Origin: Acidobacteriota bacterium | GTDB lineage: Bacteria; Acidobacteriota; Blastocatellia; UBA7656 | NCBI GenBank assembly: GCA_040754075.1 | Contig: JBFMDH010000004.1 | Span: 248,001 to 312,000, forward strand | Length of the DNA stretch: 64,000 bases | Direction: 5' to 3' | Shown here: positions 32,494 to 39,354 of the stretch, in pieces | Layout of the letters: the number at the start of each line of letters is the position of its first letter | Position numbering within the stretch: the stretch's first letter is position 1 | The notes under the pieces: generated by a model | The model's database searches: none | Told to the model about the DNA's origin: nothing | Seen by the model: only the letters and a program-made list of their open reading frames with translations | Position numbers and translations under genes: made by a program

Positions 32494-32640
32494 ATGGCAG
32501 TGGATACAAAAGCAGTCCTGCGAGACTATAAATCGCTTATCAAAAAAGGTCGGAAACGCTTCATCAGTGCGTTGGCTCGAAAGCATAACTGCTCTCGGAC
32601 CTACATCTACAAAATTATTAAAGAATCTCAACCTGTATGA
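32494..32640 (+). CDS. Small helix-turn-helix protein, 48 aa
   Basis: KRFISALARKHNCSRTYIYK followed by IIKES reads as a classic helix-turn-helix, with a basic N-terminal helix (LRDYKSLIKKGRK). It is the size of the smallest phage DNA-binding regulators. Its TGA overlaps the next ATG (ATGA). It begins at CATATG. A candidate reader of the operator-like repeats, by inference. Confidence 0.6.
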   Translation: MAVDTKAVLRDYKSLIKKGRKRFISALARKHNCSRTYIYKIIKESQPV

Positions 32641-32780
32641 AAGACCTGTTCTACCTGATTTTGCTAGTCATTATGTTTTTTGGCTTCGTTTATCTGGCTA
32701 CCAGACCAACCGAAGCCGAGTATCAACACTGTATGGTCACCTCAACCGACAAAGCAATCTGTGAATCATTAAAGCCCTAA
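32637..32780 (+). CDS. Single-span membrane micro-protein, 47 aa
   Basis: One strong membrane helix (LFYLILLVIMFFGFVYLA) at the N-terminus and a short outer part with two Cys (CMVTSTDKAIC). ATGA overlap with the HTH gene. It could be a small holin or lysis-control protein for the lysozyme encoded nearby, but nothing confirms that. Confidence 0.5.
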   Translation: MKDLFYLILLVIMFFGFVYLATRPTEAEYQHCMVTSTDKAICESLKP

Positions 32781-32782
32781 CT

Positions 32783-32878
32783 ATGAGCGACTACCTAGAT
32801 CAGTTTTTGAAAGAACACGAGGAAGCGGAGGAGAAAAGAAAGCGTAAAAAAGAACAAGAGAACGAAGGGAAAGCGTAG
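32783..32878 (+). CDS. Charged micro-protein, 31 aa
   Basis: Very short ORF two bases after the membrane micro-protein: SDYLDQFLKEHEEAEEKRKR followed by more Lys/Glu, a single highly charged helix. Kept because of its tight spacing in the operon. Composition alone could be chance. Confidence 0.35.
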   Translation: MSDYLDQFLKEHEEAEEKRKRKKEQENEGKA

Positions 32879-32954
32879 GTACATTTCCGGTAGCGGTACC
32901 AATGCCCTAAGCCTTATTTTTAGCCTCAGCTAAAATTCATATCCCTTATATCTT

Positions 32955-33007
32955 CATAATGGCACATCTGCAATTGCTGTCAATGGGGATAACCCTGTGG
33001 ACAACTC
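32955..33007. promoter_or_regulatory. Operator-like repeat with CATTGACAG element
   Basis: CCCTGTGGACAACTC (32993-33007) is an exact copy of the phage repeat. Next to it, on minus, CATTGACAG gives TTGACA at 32983-32978 with a fair ATTATG 17 bases on. A leftward promoter here would run antisense to the micro-protein genes, so the block may act only as a binding site in front of the lysozyme gene. Confidence 0.4.
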
Positions 33008-33026
33008 ATCATTAACCAACACAAAT

Positions 33027-33545
33027 ATGAAAAACAAAATACAACTTATCGGCTACTCCTTGACCATCGGCTTTATTCTTCTCCTGCTCATTAAAGGAAC
33101 CCTAGATTATGCCCAGTGGCACTCAACGTACAGCTTTAAGATTCAGAACATCTTCTTAATCGAACCGAGAGAAACGCCGATAGCAAACCCGGTGGTAAAA
33201 GAAGCAGAAGCCAAAGAGCCAACCCTAGAGGACAGGGTACGAGATGTTTTCGGCAACCATACGGACACCTTTATGAAAATAGCCTCTGCGGAAAGCGGCC
33301 AGAACTCAGGCAACAAAGGCTATAACTGTATTTATAACGGCGAGTCTATGGCCTGTAAGAAAGGCGATGAAGCCAAGGCGTGGTCAGTAGACTGCGGATT
33401 CTTACAGGTCAATGTTCAAGGCCGAATTTGTCCTGCTGAGATGTATGACCTCGAATACAACCTGCAAGCCGCTAAAGGGAAGTTTGACCGGCAAGGGTTT
33501 CAGGCGTGGTCGGTCTGTCGTTATAAGAAAGTAATATGCAAGTAA
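33027..33545 (+). CDS. Membrane-anchored lysozyme / transglycosylase-like endolysin, 172 aa
   Basis: An N-terminal hydrophobic segment (IGYSLTIGFILLLLI, residues 8-22) is followed by a Pro/Glu linker and a lysozyme-fold domain. KIASAESGQNSG places the likely catalytic Glu at residue 89, and VDCGFLQVNVQ and AAKGKFDRQGFQAWSVC fit SLT/goose-type muramidases. The N-terminal anchor suggests a signal-arrest-release endolysin. I start at the ATG at 33027; the GTG at 32997 lies within the operator-like repeat. Confidence 0.75.
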   Translation: MKNKIQLIGYSLTIGFILLLLIKGTLDYAQWHSTYSFKIQNIFLIEPRETPIANPVVKEAEAKEPTLEDRVRDVFGNHTDTFMKIASAESGQNSGNKGYNCIYNGESMACKKGDEAKAWSVDCGFLQVNVQGRICPAEMYDLEYNLQAAKGKFDRQGFQAWSVCRYKKVICK

Positions 33546-33548
33546 ACT

Positions 33549-33809
33549 ATGAAGAAACCATTTGTCGCACCACTGGTAAAATGCGTGGTTAAGAATTGCC
33601 CTGGTTGGCGAACTACTACCGGCAAACCAAACCTGCTTCAGCATGTGAAAAGTATCGCCAAGTCTGAGGTGCTGAATAAACATATTATGGGTTCAGGTGA
33701 AACCATCCACGCAGACTACCTTAAGAAACATATCCACAAGTCAATCGAGACTAGGCAGAGAATTACAATTGTCTTAAAAGGTAAGACACACATCTTTGAT
33801 CTAGATTAA
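33549..33809 (+). CDS. Hypothetical phage protein, 86 aa
   Basis: Small basic protein with Cys near the N-terminus (VKCVVKNCPGW) and a helical middle (LLQHVKSIAKSEVLNKHI). No family recognised. Three bases after the lysozyme stop, so cotranscribed. Confidence 0.55.
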   Translation: MKKPFVAPLVKCVVKNCPGWRTTTGKPNLLQHVKSIAKSEVLNKHIMGSGETIHADYLKKHIHKSIETRQRITIVLKGKTHIFDLD

Positions 33810-33844
33810 TCAACTAACAGTGCTTCATTAGCACGGTAATAACT

Positions 33845-34237
33845 ATGAATAGAATAATCAAATTTCGAGCTTGGGATAAAAGAGAAAAAAAGATGATAGT
33901 CCCTGAAGACCTTTTTGATCCTTACAATATCCCTGTTGAGCCCGATGAGTATGGCTTTACATTAAAAAGCAAGTTCGAGCTAATGCAATTCACCGGACTC
34001 TTAGATAAGAACGGGTCGGAAATATTTGAGGGAGATATTGTATCTTGGGGTTCTTCAAGAAATATGTTCATTAAATATGAAGACAGAGGAATGTATGAAT
34101 TCTGGCATACAGAAACAGAAAAAGCTCACCACTGGGGAATCTGGAATATACATAAAGAACTCGAAGTCATCGGCAACATTTATGAAAATCCAGAATTAAT
34201 CATTAACCCACCTAAAGCGTATGAACCTTGTATTTAA
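33845..34237 (+). CDS. YopX family protein, 130 aa
   Basis: The pattern IKFRAWDKREKKMI, then LMQFTGLLDKNGSEIFEGDI and LEVIGNIYENPEL, is that of the YopX domain found in many phages of diverse hosts. Function unknown. Complete length for the family. Its end overlaps the next membrane micro-protein start by 17 bases. Confidence 0.9.
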   Translation: MNRIIKFRAWDKREKKMIVPEDLFDPYNIPVEPDEYGFTLKSKFELMQFTGLLDKNGSEIFEGDIVSWGSSRNMFIKYEDRGMYEFWHTETEKAHHWGIWNIHKELEVIGNIYENPELIINPPKAYEPCI

Positions 34238-34373
34238 AATAGCCTCTAAAATCGTAAAGCTAATTTTCTTACCCGTTGTACTACCAGTAGCAATAATTCT
34301 CGGTCTTGTAGTAGCAGAAGATTGGCAAGATTACCGAGATGGATTGATAGACTTAATCACATTGAACAACTAA
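34221..34373 (+). CDS. Single-span membrane micro-protein, 50 aa
   Basis: One hydrophobic helix (KLIFLPVVLPVAIILGLVV) with a basic N-terminal face and an acidic C-terminus (EDWQDYRDGLIDLITLNN). The ATG at 34221 lies within the end of the YopX gene in another frame, so translation is probably coupled. Confidence 0.5.
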   Translation: MNLVFKIASKIVKLIFLPVVLPVAIILGLVVAEDWQDYRDGLIDLITLNN

Positions 34374-34401
34374 CTTCCTGCGGCCTAAGAAGCCGAATTA
34401 T

Positions 34402-34590
34402 ATGAACGAAGAATATACCTGCTCTATGTGTCAGCAAACATATCAAAAAGGTTGGTCTGATTATAAAGCTAATAAAGAGGCTGAATCCCTCTGGGACGTC
34501 GAATCTGCATCAACTAACCCAAGTATGGCAATCGTCTGTGATGACTGCTTTATTAAAATGACTGGCATCGTTAACACTAAACTCCTATGA
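34402..34590 (+). CDS. CxxC-CxxC zinc-binding protein, 62 aa
   Basis: YTCSMCQQTYQKGW and VCDDCFIKM give two CxxC pairs, the layout of a small treble-clef or zinc ribbon. Overlaps the next gene by four bases (ATGA). First of three consecutive Cys-containing micro-proteins. Confidence 0.65.
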   Translation: MNEEYTCSMCQQTYQKGWSDYKANKEAESLWDVESASTNPSMAIVCDDCFIKMTGIVNTKLL

Positions 34591-34919
34591 CCAGAACCCA
34601 AGACCTAGAATCAAAACAAGCACAAGAGAATCAAGTAGAAAGTTGGGAGGAAGATTTTGATAAAACGTTCGTGTTTGAGAGAGATAGCGATGCAGGCTTT
34701 GATATTCTTCTCAAATATGGTGAGAACTATAATGACGTGGCTACAGATACTGACATTAAAGCCTTCATCCGTGAAGTCCGTAGAGAGGCCCAGCTTGAAG
34801 TAATCGAGGAGCTAAAAGACGGAATGAAAGTCCCATTGGATGATGGACGCTGGCTTAATGCTTTTGACATACAAGCCCTCAAACAACACCTTAAACAACT
34901 ATTCAAATTAGACCCATGA
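34587..34919 (+). CDS. Hypothetical acidic protein, 110 aa
   Basis: Acidic and helical (SWEEDFDKTFVFERDSDAG; AFIREVRREAQLEVIEELKD). No family recognised. ATGA overlaps at both ends tie it to the CxxC genes before and after. Confidence 0.55.
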   Translation: MTRTQDLESKQAQENQVESWEEDFDKTFVFERDSDAGFDILLKYGENYNDVATDTDIKAFIREVRREAQLEVIEELKDGMKVPLDDGRWLNAFDIQALKQHLKQLFKLDP

Positions 34920-35038
34920 CCCTCTGGACTAGATTCCTCATCTGGTACGGCCACCTCTCATCTTGCTGCACGGCTAAAACACTCTACGACGCATCCTATG
35001 ATCAAACAATCTGCTCAAAATGTAAACAACGCCTATGA
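34916..35038 (+). CDS. Cys-rich micro-protein, 40 aa
   Basis: An aromatic N-terminus (TLWTRFLIWYGHLSSCCTAK) is followed by ICSKCKQRL, giving CC and CxxC pairs that could bind one zinc. It overlaps the neighbouring genes by four bases at both ends. Confidence 0.5.
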   Translation: MTLWTRFLIWYGHLSSCCTAKTLYDASYDQTICSKCKQRL

Positions 35039-35127
35039 AAGAACCAACACCAGGATTAGAACACATTAACGACCTCAGACTATGCGGTGACTGCATTATC
35101 ACCGTAGACGAAAATAAGACCTCCTAA
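35035..35127 (+). CDS. CxxC micro-protein, 30 aa
   Basis: Ends the operon: LEHINDLRLCGDCIITVDEN with one CxxC. The ATGA overlap with the gene before it supports translation, though 30 residues is at the limit of what can be believed from sequence. Confidence 0.4.
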   Translation: MKEPTPGLEHINDLRLCGDCIITVDENKTS

Positions 35128-35260
35128 CCGGGGGCTTTCAACTTTACACTAGAGATTTGAGGCTTGCGGGTTACGGCGCGGAATAATTTGAAAATCCTAG
35201 AACGAGCACCTTGACGCAAGGGTTCGACTGCTACACTACGAGGACAAGGGAGAAAGGGGG

Positions 35261-35416
35261 CTACCACCCCCAGATACTCAAAACTACCACTGCCAGGACT
35301 CCCACCGCTACTGTTCTCCAACTCAAATACTTCAAGTCTCCCCAGGGATCTTTCTTCTTCCCTCCGTAATACTCTTTCTGAAGCTCCCTCAGTAGGACTA
35401 CTTTCCACTTTTCCAT
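35261..35416 (-). CDS. Small C-terminally anchored membrane protein, 51 aa
   Basis: From the ATG at 35416, with AGGAGGGAG upstream, the product has a charged helix (KWKVVLLRELQKEYYGGKKK) and a C-terminal membrane span (TVAVGVLAVVVLSIWGW). The competing 94-aa frame in the same DNA (35124-35408) lacks a ribosome site and looks like frame noise. Family unknown. Confidence 0.55.
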   Translation of the reverse strand: MEKWKVVLLRELQKEYYGGKKKDPWGDLKYLSWRTVAVGVLAVVVLSIWGW

Positions 35417-35524
35417 ACTCAAACCTTTCTCCCTCCTGGTCCCTATCAAGCAGTCAGGGGTTCCCTTGTGTCATAGGTCGAGTACAATGATTTTCAATTT
35501 ATGCCGGGTTAAATCTCAGAGCGA

Positions 35525-35569
35525 GAGTTGTCCACAGGGGCAAATTGTTTAAAGCCCCTGTGTGTCAAC
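35525..35569. promoter_or_regulatory. Inverted pair of DnaA-box-like repeats
   Basis: GTTGTCCACAGGGGC (35527-35541) and GCCCCTGTGTGTCAAC (35554-35569) are near-perfect inverted copies separated by 12 AT-rich bases. The left arm contains the exact phage word GAGTTGTCCACAGGG. This is the only place where the repeat is paired, which would suit a dimeric repressor or an origin-like structure. Confidence 0.5.
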
Positions 35570-35738
35570 TCGCCGCTCTTTTAGCAGACGATAGACGGAC
35601 TGCTTCTCTGTGGGTTTCAGATCTACAGCCTTCCAGAATACCTCCCGGTCTTCTTTCTACGACACCCAATGACCCTCTTCCGAGGACCATTCCCATATAG
35701 GGCTTGCTGACTAACGTGCGGTTTACATAGCGTGGCAC
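35549..35738 (-). pseudogene. Small gene split by a +1 shift
   Basis: Frame one reads VPRYVNRTLVSKPYMGMVLG and continues to GVV. A second frame then reads KEDREVFWKAVDLKPTEKQS and on to RRVDTQGL before a stop. Both look like protein, each is out of frame with the other, and a single extra base in the AAA run at 35654-35656 would explain it. It may be a decayed gene, a sequencing error or a programmed +1 shift. The downstream half has no start codon of its own, and a TAG lies just before it. Confidence 0.4.
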
Positions 35739-35966
35739 TCGAATGCCTATCGTCTATCTAAAGTATACCGCTCAAAACAGCAATGGGGCGTAAAGTTATC
35801 CCGAGCGGAGCGAGAGGGACTGCTGCAAGCCGGAATCAGGAACAAATAAGAATAGTCGGAAGATTGGGAAACCCGCATTTACCGATGAATAAAAGGATTT
35901 CCTACTGTGCGGCTATCCTCTTTATTGGAATAGTTTTGGATGTCAATTGGAAACACCATTGGAAGG

Positions 35967-36662
35967 TCACTCAATGGTTTCGAGCGAGTAAAATTCGACG
36001 ACAGGACTCATTAACACTTCGGCTAAAGGGGTGGCGACAAGCCTAAGATGTGGGGCTACAGTAAATTGATTGTTGCGCCTAGCTTGGGCAAGGATTGGAA
36101 GGATTTCTTTGGCGTACTGAGCGGCAGTCTTCGTGATGGGTTCGTAAGGATTCTTCTGGTAATCTTGAACCGTAAAGACAACATAAAACCTACCGGGCTT
36201 GGCTAGGTACTGCTGAACCTTCTCTCTGATGTCTATCCCTTCCTGGGTGCCTCGTTCAACTTCAAAGTAAAATTGTTTGCCGAAAATCTGGAGAGCACGG
36301 TCAAAACGAAAGCCGTCTTTTTGGTCAGACTGGTGTTCCCAGATCAAAGAAAGTCCAGTCTTGCGGAAAGCAACATAGAGGTCGCCACACTCCTTTTCGT
36401 GCTTCCAGCTTTGCTCTGATACGGCCTTGCGCTTGTCGTCACTTCGTTTCCAAAAATAAATCCTCGAACCGCTTTTTTTGTTCTGGTGTAAGACCGCTAT
36501 CGGCTTGGGAATTATCAGCTTCCTGTCCCACAGGGCTTTGAGGGCTTTTCTTACGGTATCCGGCTTTGCTTCCGTCAACCTTATTAGCTGTTCGGCGGTT
36601 AGGTTTGGTTCCTCTCTCAGCGCGAACAGTATCTTGTCCTTCAAATCGCTTGCGTTGTTCAT
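35967..36662 (-). CDS. Replication-relaxation (PF13814-type) protein, 231 aa
   Basis: An N-terminal winged helix (LKDKILFALREEPNLTAEQL, then TVRKALKALWDRKLI) is followed by a nuclease-like core: GFRFDRALQIFGKQFYFEVE, then GIDIREKVQQYL, recalling PD-(D/E)XK folds. The domain order is that of 'replication-relaxation' proteins, which sit beside coupling ATPases on conjugative plasmids. Its first 75 codons lie inside the 3' end of the ATPase gene in another frame, so about 220 bases encode two proteins. No nuclease activity is proven for this family here. Confidence 0.7.
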   Translation of the reverse strand: MNNASDLKDKILFALREEPNLTAEQLIRLTEAKPDTVRKALKALWDRKLIIPKPIAVLHQNKKSGSRIYFWKRSDDKRKAVSEQSWKHEKECGDLYVAFRKTGLSLIWEHQSDQKDGFRFDRALQIFGKQFYFEVERGTQEGIDIREKVQQYLAKPGRFYVVFTVQDYQKNPYEPITKTAAQYAKEILPILAQARRNNQFTVAPHLRLVATPLAEVLMSPVVEFYSLETIE

Positions 36663-38007
36663 TGAGTAAATCGTCTACGTCTAGGTATGTACTTTCATTA
36701 TACAGTGCTTCCAAATAAGGCTTGGTATCCACTTCAATATCAGGCACGTTCGGTATCTTGATTAGCGCCGGGTCCATCTTCGACAGTTTAATAACGGCGT
36801 GCTGCTTCCTGATCTGAGACAGGGCATAGGAAACGTCCCGGTCAGCCAGCGCACCGCCATAGAACATCTTGACCACCTTTAAGCGGTCATCAGGGTTTGG
36901 AATATTAAAAGCGACTTTCAGCTTACAAAGATTCAATACCGCATCCAATACCGCTTTATCCTCAAACTGACCAAAGTATTGATGGGCGATAATGACAGCT
37001 AATCCGCTCTTTCGTTTATATGCCAAAAGGTTTGCCAGCTTCTGTGTGGCATACTGCCCAGCCTCGTCAATGTAGAGATAATACCGGCCTTTCCAGCCGT
37101 GATCCCGCAGCCGGTCTATCGAATCCACAATCTCATTGATAATCGTCGTACCTAAAAGTTTGGCGTGTATCGGCTCAAAGCCTGCGCCTGAGTACAGATT
37201 CACTAATACCACCCAGCCCTGAGATATTAAGTCGGTGAATTTGATTCCTTCCTTTGTTCCAAACATCAGTTCAAGCGTCGGGTGCTGATAGACCTCCAAT
37301 CGCCTGAGCGTGGACTGAAGCTCATTTAGATACATCGCCCTAGAATTAAAAACCTCTTCAAGCGCCAGTCTATGCCTGTCCATTTCATCGGACTGTTCCA
37401 GTATTGTTTTCCGCTCCCTGATGTAGAGAGGATCAGAGAAGTATTTGGCTTCCCTGATAGTCATTCCCGCGTTCCACAGTAAAGACAGAATAGCCGTCAG
37501 GTAACGCTGAATCCTCGGAGTCTCGGACTGATCTTTATTACCAAAGGTAGTTTGAATGGCATCCCGAACATTCGATACTGAGGCTTCCTTATTTCCTTGT
37601 AGCGGGTTTATAGGAACAATTTTGTTGTAGTCATACCTAGAGGCCGGATCAATCAATAAAACCTTCTTGTGGCCGACTTTGGCGCAGTAGGCGAGGATTT
37701 TATAAACCGTATCGCCGCCGTCTGAGGAATCTAAAAAACACAGTCCATTTCCCCGGTCTATATCTTCCCGTACTAGGTGTTCTAAGAATCTGGATTTGCC
37801 TTCGCCAGTCGTGCCAATGATGTGCATATGCTCGCCGCGTTCTTCTTCGGAGAGCAATACCTGAGTAGATTCATTCTCGCCTAATAGCCGTAGCTTGTAC
37901 TTGGAATTTGCCTGCTTCCACATTTCGGCGGAAGTCTGTTCGGCTTTCGGAAAACGAAAGTCTTCCTCCTTTGAATTGCCACTGAGTTTCTTATACCAGT
38001 CGGTCAA
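36439..38007 (-). CDS. VirD4/HerA-type conjugation-like ATPase, 522 aa
   Basis: Walker A is GTTGEGKS (residues 65-72), in HMHIIGTTGEGKSRFLEHL. Walker B is YYLYIDEAGQY near residue 313, followed by KRKSGLAVIIAHQYFGQF, the sensor region of TraG/VirD4 and HerA motors. No N-terminal membrane helices are present, unlike classical coupling proteins. The last 75 residues are polar and disordered and are encoded in the stretch shared with the downstream gene. It would pump or translocate DNA, with the replication-relaxation protein as the likely partner. Confidence 0.85.
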   Translation of the reverse strand: MTDWYKKLSGNSKEEDFRFPKAEQTSAEMWKQANSKYKLRLLGENESTQVLLSEEERGEHMHIIGTTGEGKSRFLEHLVREDIDRGNGLCFLDSSDGGDTVYKILAYCAKVGHKKVLLIDPASRYDYNKIVPINPLQGNKEASVSNVRDAIQTTFGNKDQSETPRIQRYLTAILSLLWNAGMTIREAKYFSDPLYIRERKTILEQSDEMDRHRLALEEVFNSRAMYLNELQSTLRRLEVYQHPTLELMFGTKEGIKFTDLISQGWVVLVNLYSGAGFEPIHAKLLGTTIINEIVDSIDRLRDHGWKGRYYLYIDEAGQYATQKLANLLAYKRKSGLAVIIAHQYFGQFEDKAVLDAVLNLCKLKVAFNIPNPDDRLKVVKMFYGGALADRDVSYALSQIRKQHAVIKLSKMDPALIKIPNVPDIEVDTKPYLEALYNESTYLDVDDLLNEQRKRFEGQDTVRAERGTKPNRRTANKVDGSKAGYRKKSPQSPVGQEADNSQADSGLTPEQKKRFEDLFLETK

Positions 38008-38783
38008 AGCAGTTCTCCAAGTTCCTTAATCTTTCGGCTATAAGTATTCATCTCGTTTTTCAATCTCTTTACCTCTGCCTTGTCATACGGGGTCGTTGCA
38101 TTATCCTTCATCTCGTAATAGACCTTCATTGTTTTGGAAAGCTCGGACTGAAGCCGCTGATACATTCTAAGATTATGGGTGGTTTTGTATTCGTGCATCA
38201 TTCGGTCAAGCGCAGCCTCGCGCTCCTTCATCTCGGCTTCAAGCACTCTCATTCTCTGGTGCTTACTAACTTCAATATCAGCAAGCCGCTCGGCTTCCTT
38301 CATCCGTAGGTCGCTCTTGTGATCGCGCAAGGCAATCTTCTTATCAATCTCAAGCTGCATCAAAAGGGCTTGCTGGTATGTCTCAACGGTCATCCCTTGA
38401 CGGGTAGCAAGCTCGGTGACTATCGCGTGATTTCGACTTAATACAACTTCAAGCTCATGCCTGACCTTAACTAAAGTGGCTTCTCCTTGCAGCTTTATTG
38501 CTTCAACTGCCAGATGAATTTCATCATTCAATACCGTTAATAACCGCCCTCGTCCTGCGGATTTCCTCCGCTGCCAGAAGGACGTAAAAACACCACGGTC
38601 GGGGTGATACTTTTGAAGTATCTCGCCAATCTGGTCAAACATAGGGTCGGGGTCTAATGAATACTCAACGTACTTATTAGGATATTTAGCCCGTATTAGT
38701 CGGCCAACCTCAGCATCATCCATATTCCCATATTGGGAATATTTAGATTTCACTAATGCCCCTAACTCATCAACGGTCTTCAT
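38004..38783 (-). CDS. Coiled-coil protein with N-terminal helical domain, 259 aa
   Basis: The N-terminal 45 residues (LGALVKSKYSQYGNMDDAEV, then LIRAKYP) match a short helical motif common in phage and mobile-element proteins. The rest is long coiled coil (IALRDHKSDLRMKEAERLAD). It overlaps the ATPase start by four bases (ATGA), so the two are coupled. It could be a structural partner of the motor. Confidence 0.6.
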   Translation of the reverse strand: MKTVDELGALVKSKYSQYGNMDDAEVGRLIRAKYPNKYVEYSLDPDPMFDQIGEILQKYHPDRGVFTSFWQRRKSAGRGRLLTVLNDEIHLAVEAIKLQGEATLVKVRHELEVVLSRNHAIVTELATRQGMTVETYQQALLMQLEIDKKIALRDHKSDLRMKEAERLADIEVSKHQRMRVLEAEMKEREAALDRMMHEYKTTHNLRMYQRLQSELSKTMKVYYEMKDNATTPYDKAEVKRLKNEMNTYSRKIKELGELL

Positions 38784-38906
38784 TTATTTCCTCAGAATAC
38801 CCAGCGGGTCATCATCATCTTCATCAACCATCGGCCTATCTTCACTCTTGATAAAGATATAAACCGCCAAAACAACTATTACGACGCCGATGATTATATA
38901 AGTCAT
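38784..38906 (-). CDS. Single-span membrane micro-protein, 40 aa
   Basis: One membrane helix (YIIIGVVIVVLAVYIFI) followed by a very acidic tail (DRPMVDEDDDDPLGILRK). The ATG at 38906 is favoured because AGAGG stands at the right distance. Its stop is adjacent to the coiled-coil start (TAAATG). It belongs to the ATPase operon, so it may anchor that complex to the membrane, by inference. Confidence 0.55.
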   Translation of the reverse strand: MTYIIIGVVIVVLAVYIFIKSEDRPMVDEDDDDPLGILRK

Positions 38907-38922
38907 AGTCATCCTCTAGGAA

Positions 38923-39351
38923 CTACCGGACGTTCTGCATTTGACCCATAGTCCCCCACTCCTGTGTTTGATACCTATATCGCAGCGTCATATCATTGCA
39001 ACCTTTATCCGGTATGAAAATCTCAGCACCATCCTGTTTTCGTGCTAAAACTCCAGGGCAGTTACCTACAGAGCTTCTCCCCACTAATCGAAACTCGTGG
39101 GTCGTGCCGTTCGCCAAGCGTTCAATCCATACATCACCATTTCGAGAGAAATCCCGGCGCTTATTCCCTGTGTCGTCCTGCTCGAACATAACGTAGAAAC
39201 TTGAAACCGCGTTTGAAACTGGTTGCGAGTTCTTATTGGAAACAGTGTCCCTACCACTAGGAAACCAGTTTGGCAGCTCTGTATAGATACCATAAAAAAC
39301 TAATCCAATTCCGACAACAAAGAGTAAAATTGATAGCCGCTTTTGGTCCAT
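38923..39351 (-). CDS. Signal-anchored protein, 142 aa
   Basis: An N-terminal hydrophobic helix (LSILLFVVGIGLVFYGIY) is followed by a beta-rich outer domain with two Cys (VGNCPGVLARKQDGAEIFIP, then KGCNDMTLRYR), which could form a disulphide. No family recognised. It lies three bases after the GH16 gene stop and is probably exposed outside the cell membrane. Confidence 0.6.
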   Translation of the reverse strand: MDQKRLSILLFVVGIGLVFYGIYTELPNWFPSGRDTVSNKNSQPVSNAVSSFYVMFEQDDTGNKRRDFSRNGDVWIERLANGTTHEFRLVGRSSVGNCPGVLARKQDGAEIFIPDKGCNDMTLRYRYQTQEWGTMGQMQNVR

Positions 39352-39354
39352 TCA

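Noticed and set aside
35124-35408. 94-aa minus-strand ORF
   Set aside because: Shares DNA with the 51-aa membrane protein, which has a strong ribosome site; the 94-aa reading is low-complexity and starts at an unsupported GTG.
35660-35700. TAG readthrough or TAG reassignment in the phage
   Set aside because: TAG ends confident genes such as the large terminase and the holin-like gene, so the in-frame TAG in the split gene is better explained by a frameshift.
35783-36046. 87-aa plus-strand ORF
   Set aside because: No ribosome site, and its 3' third lies inside the replication-relaxation gene on the other strand.
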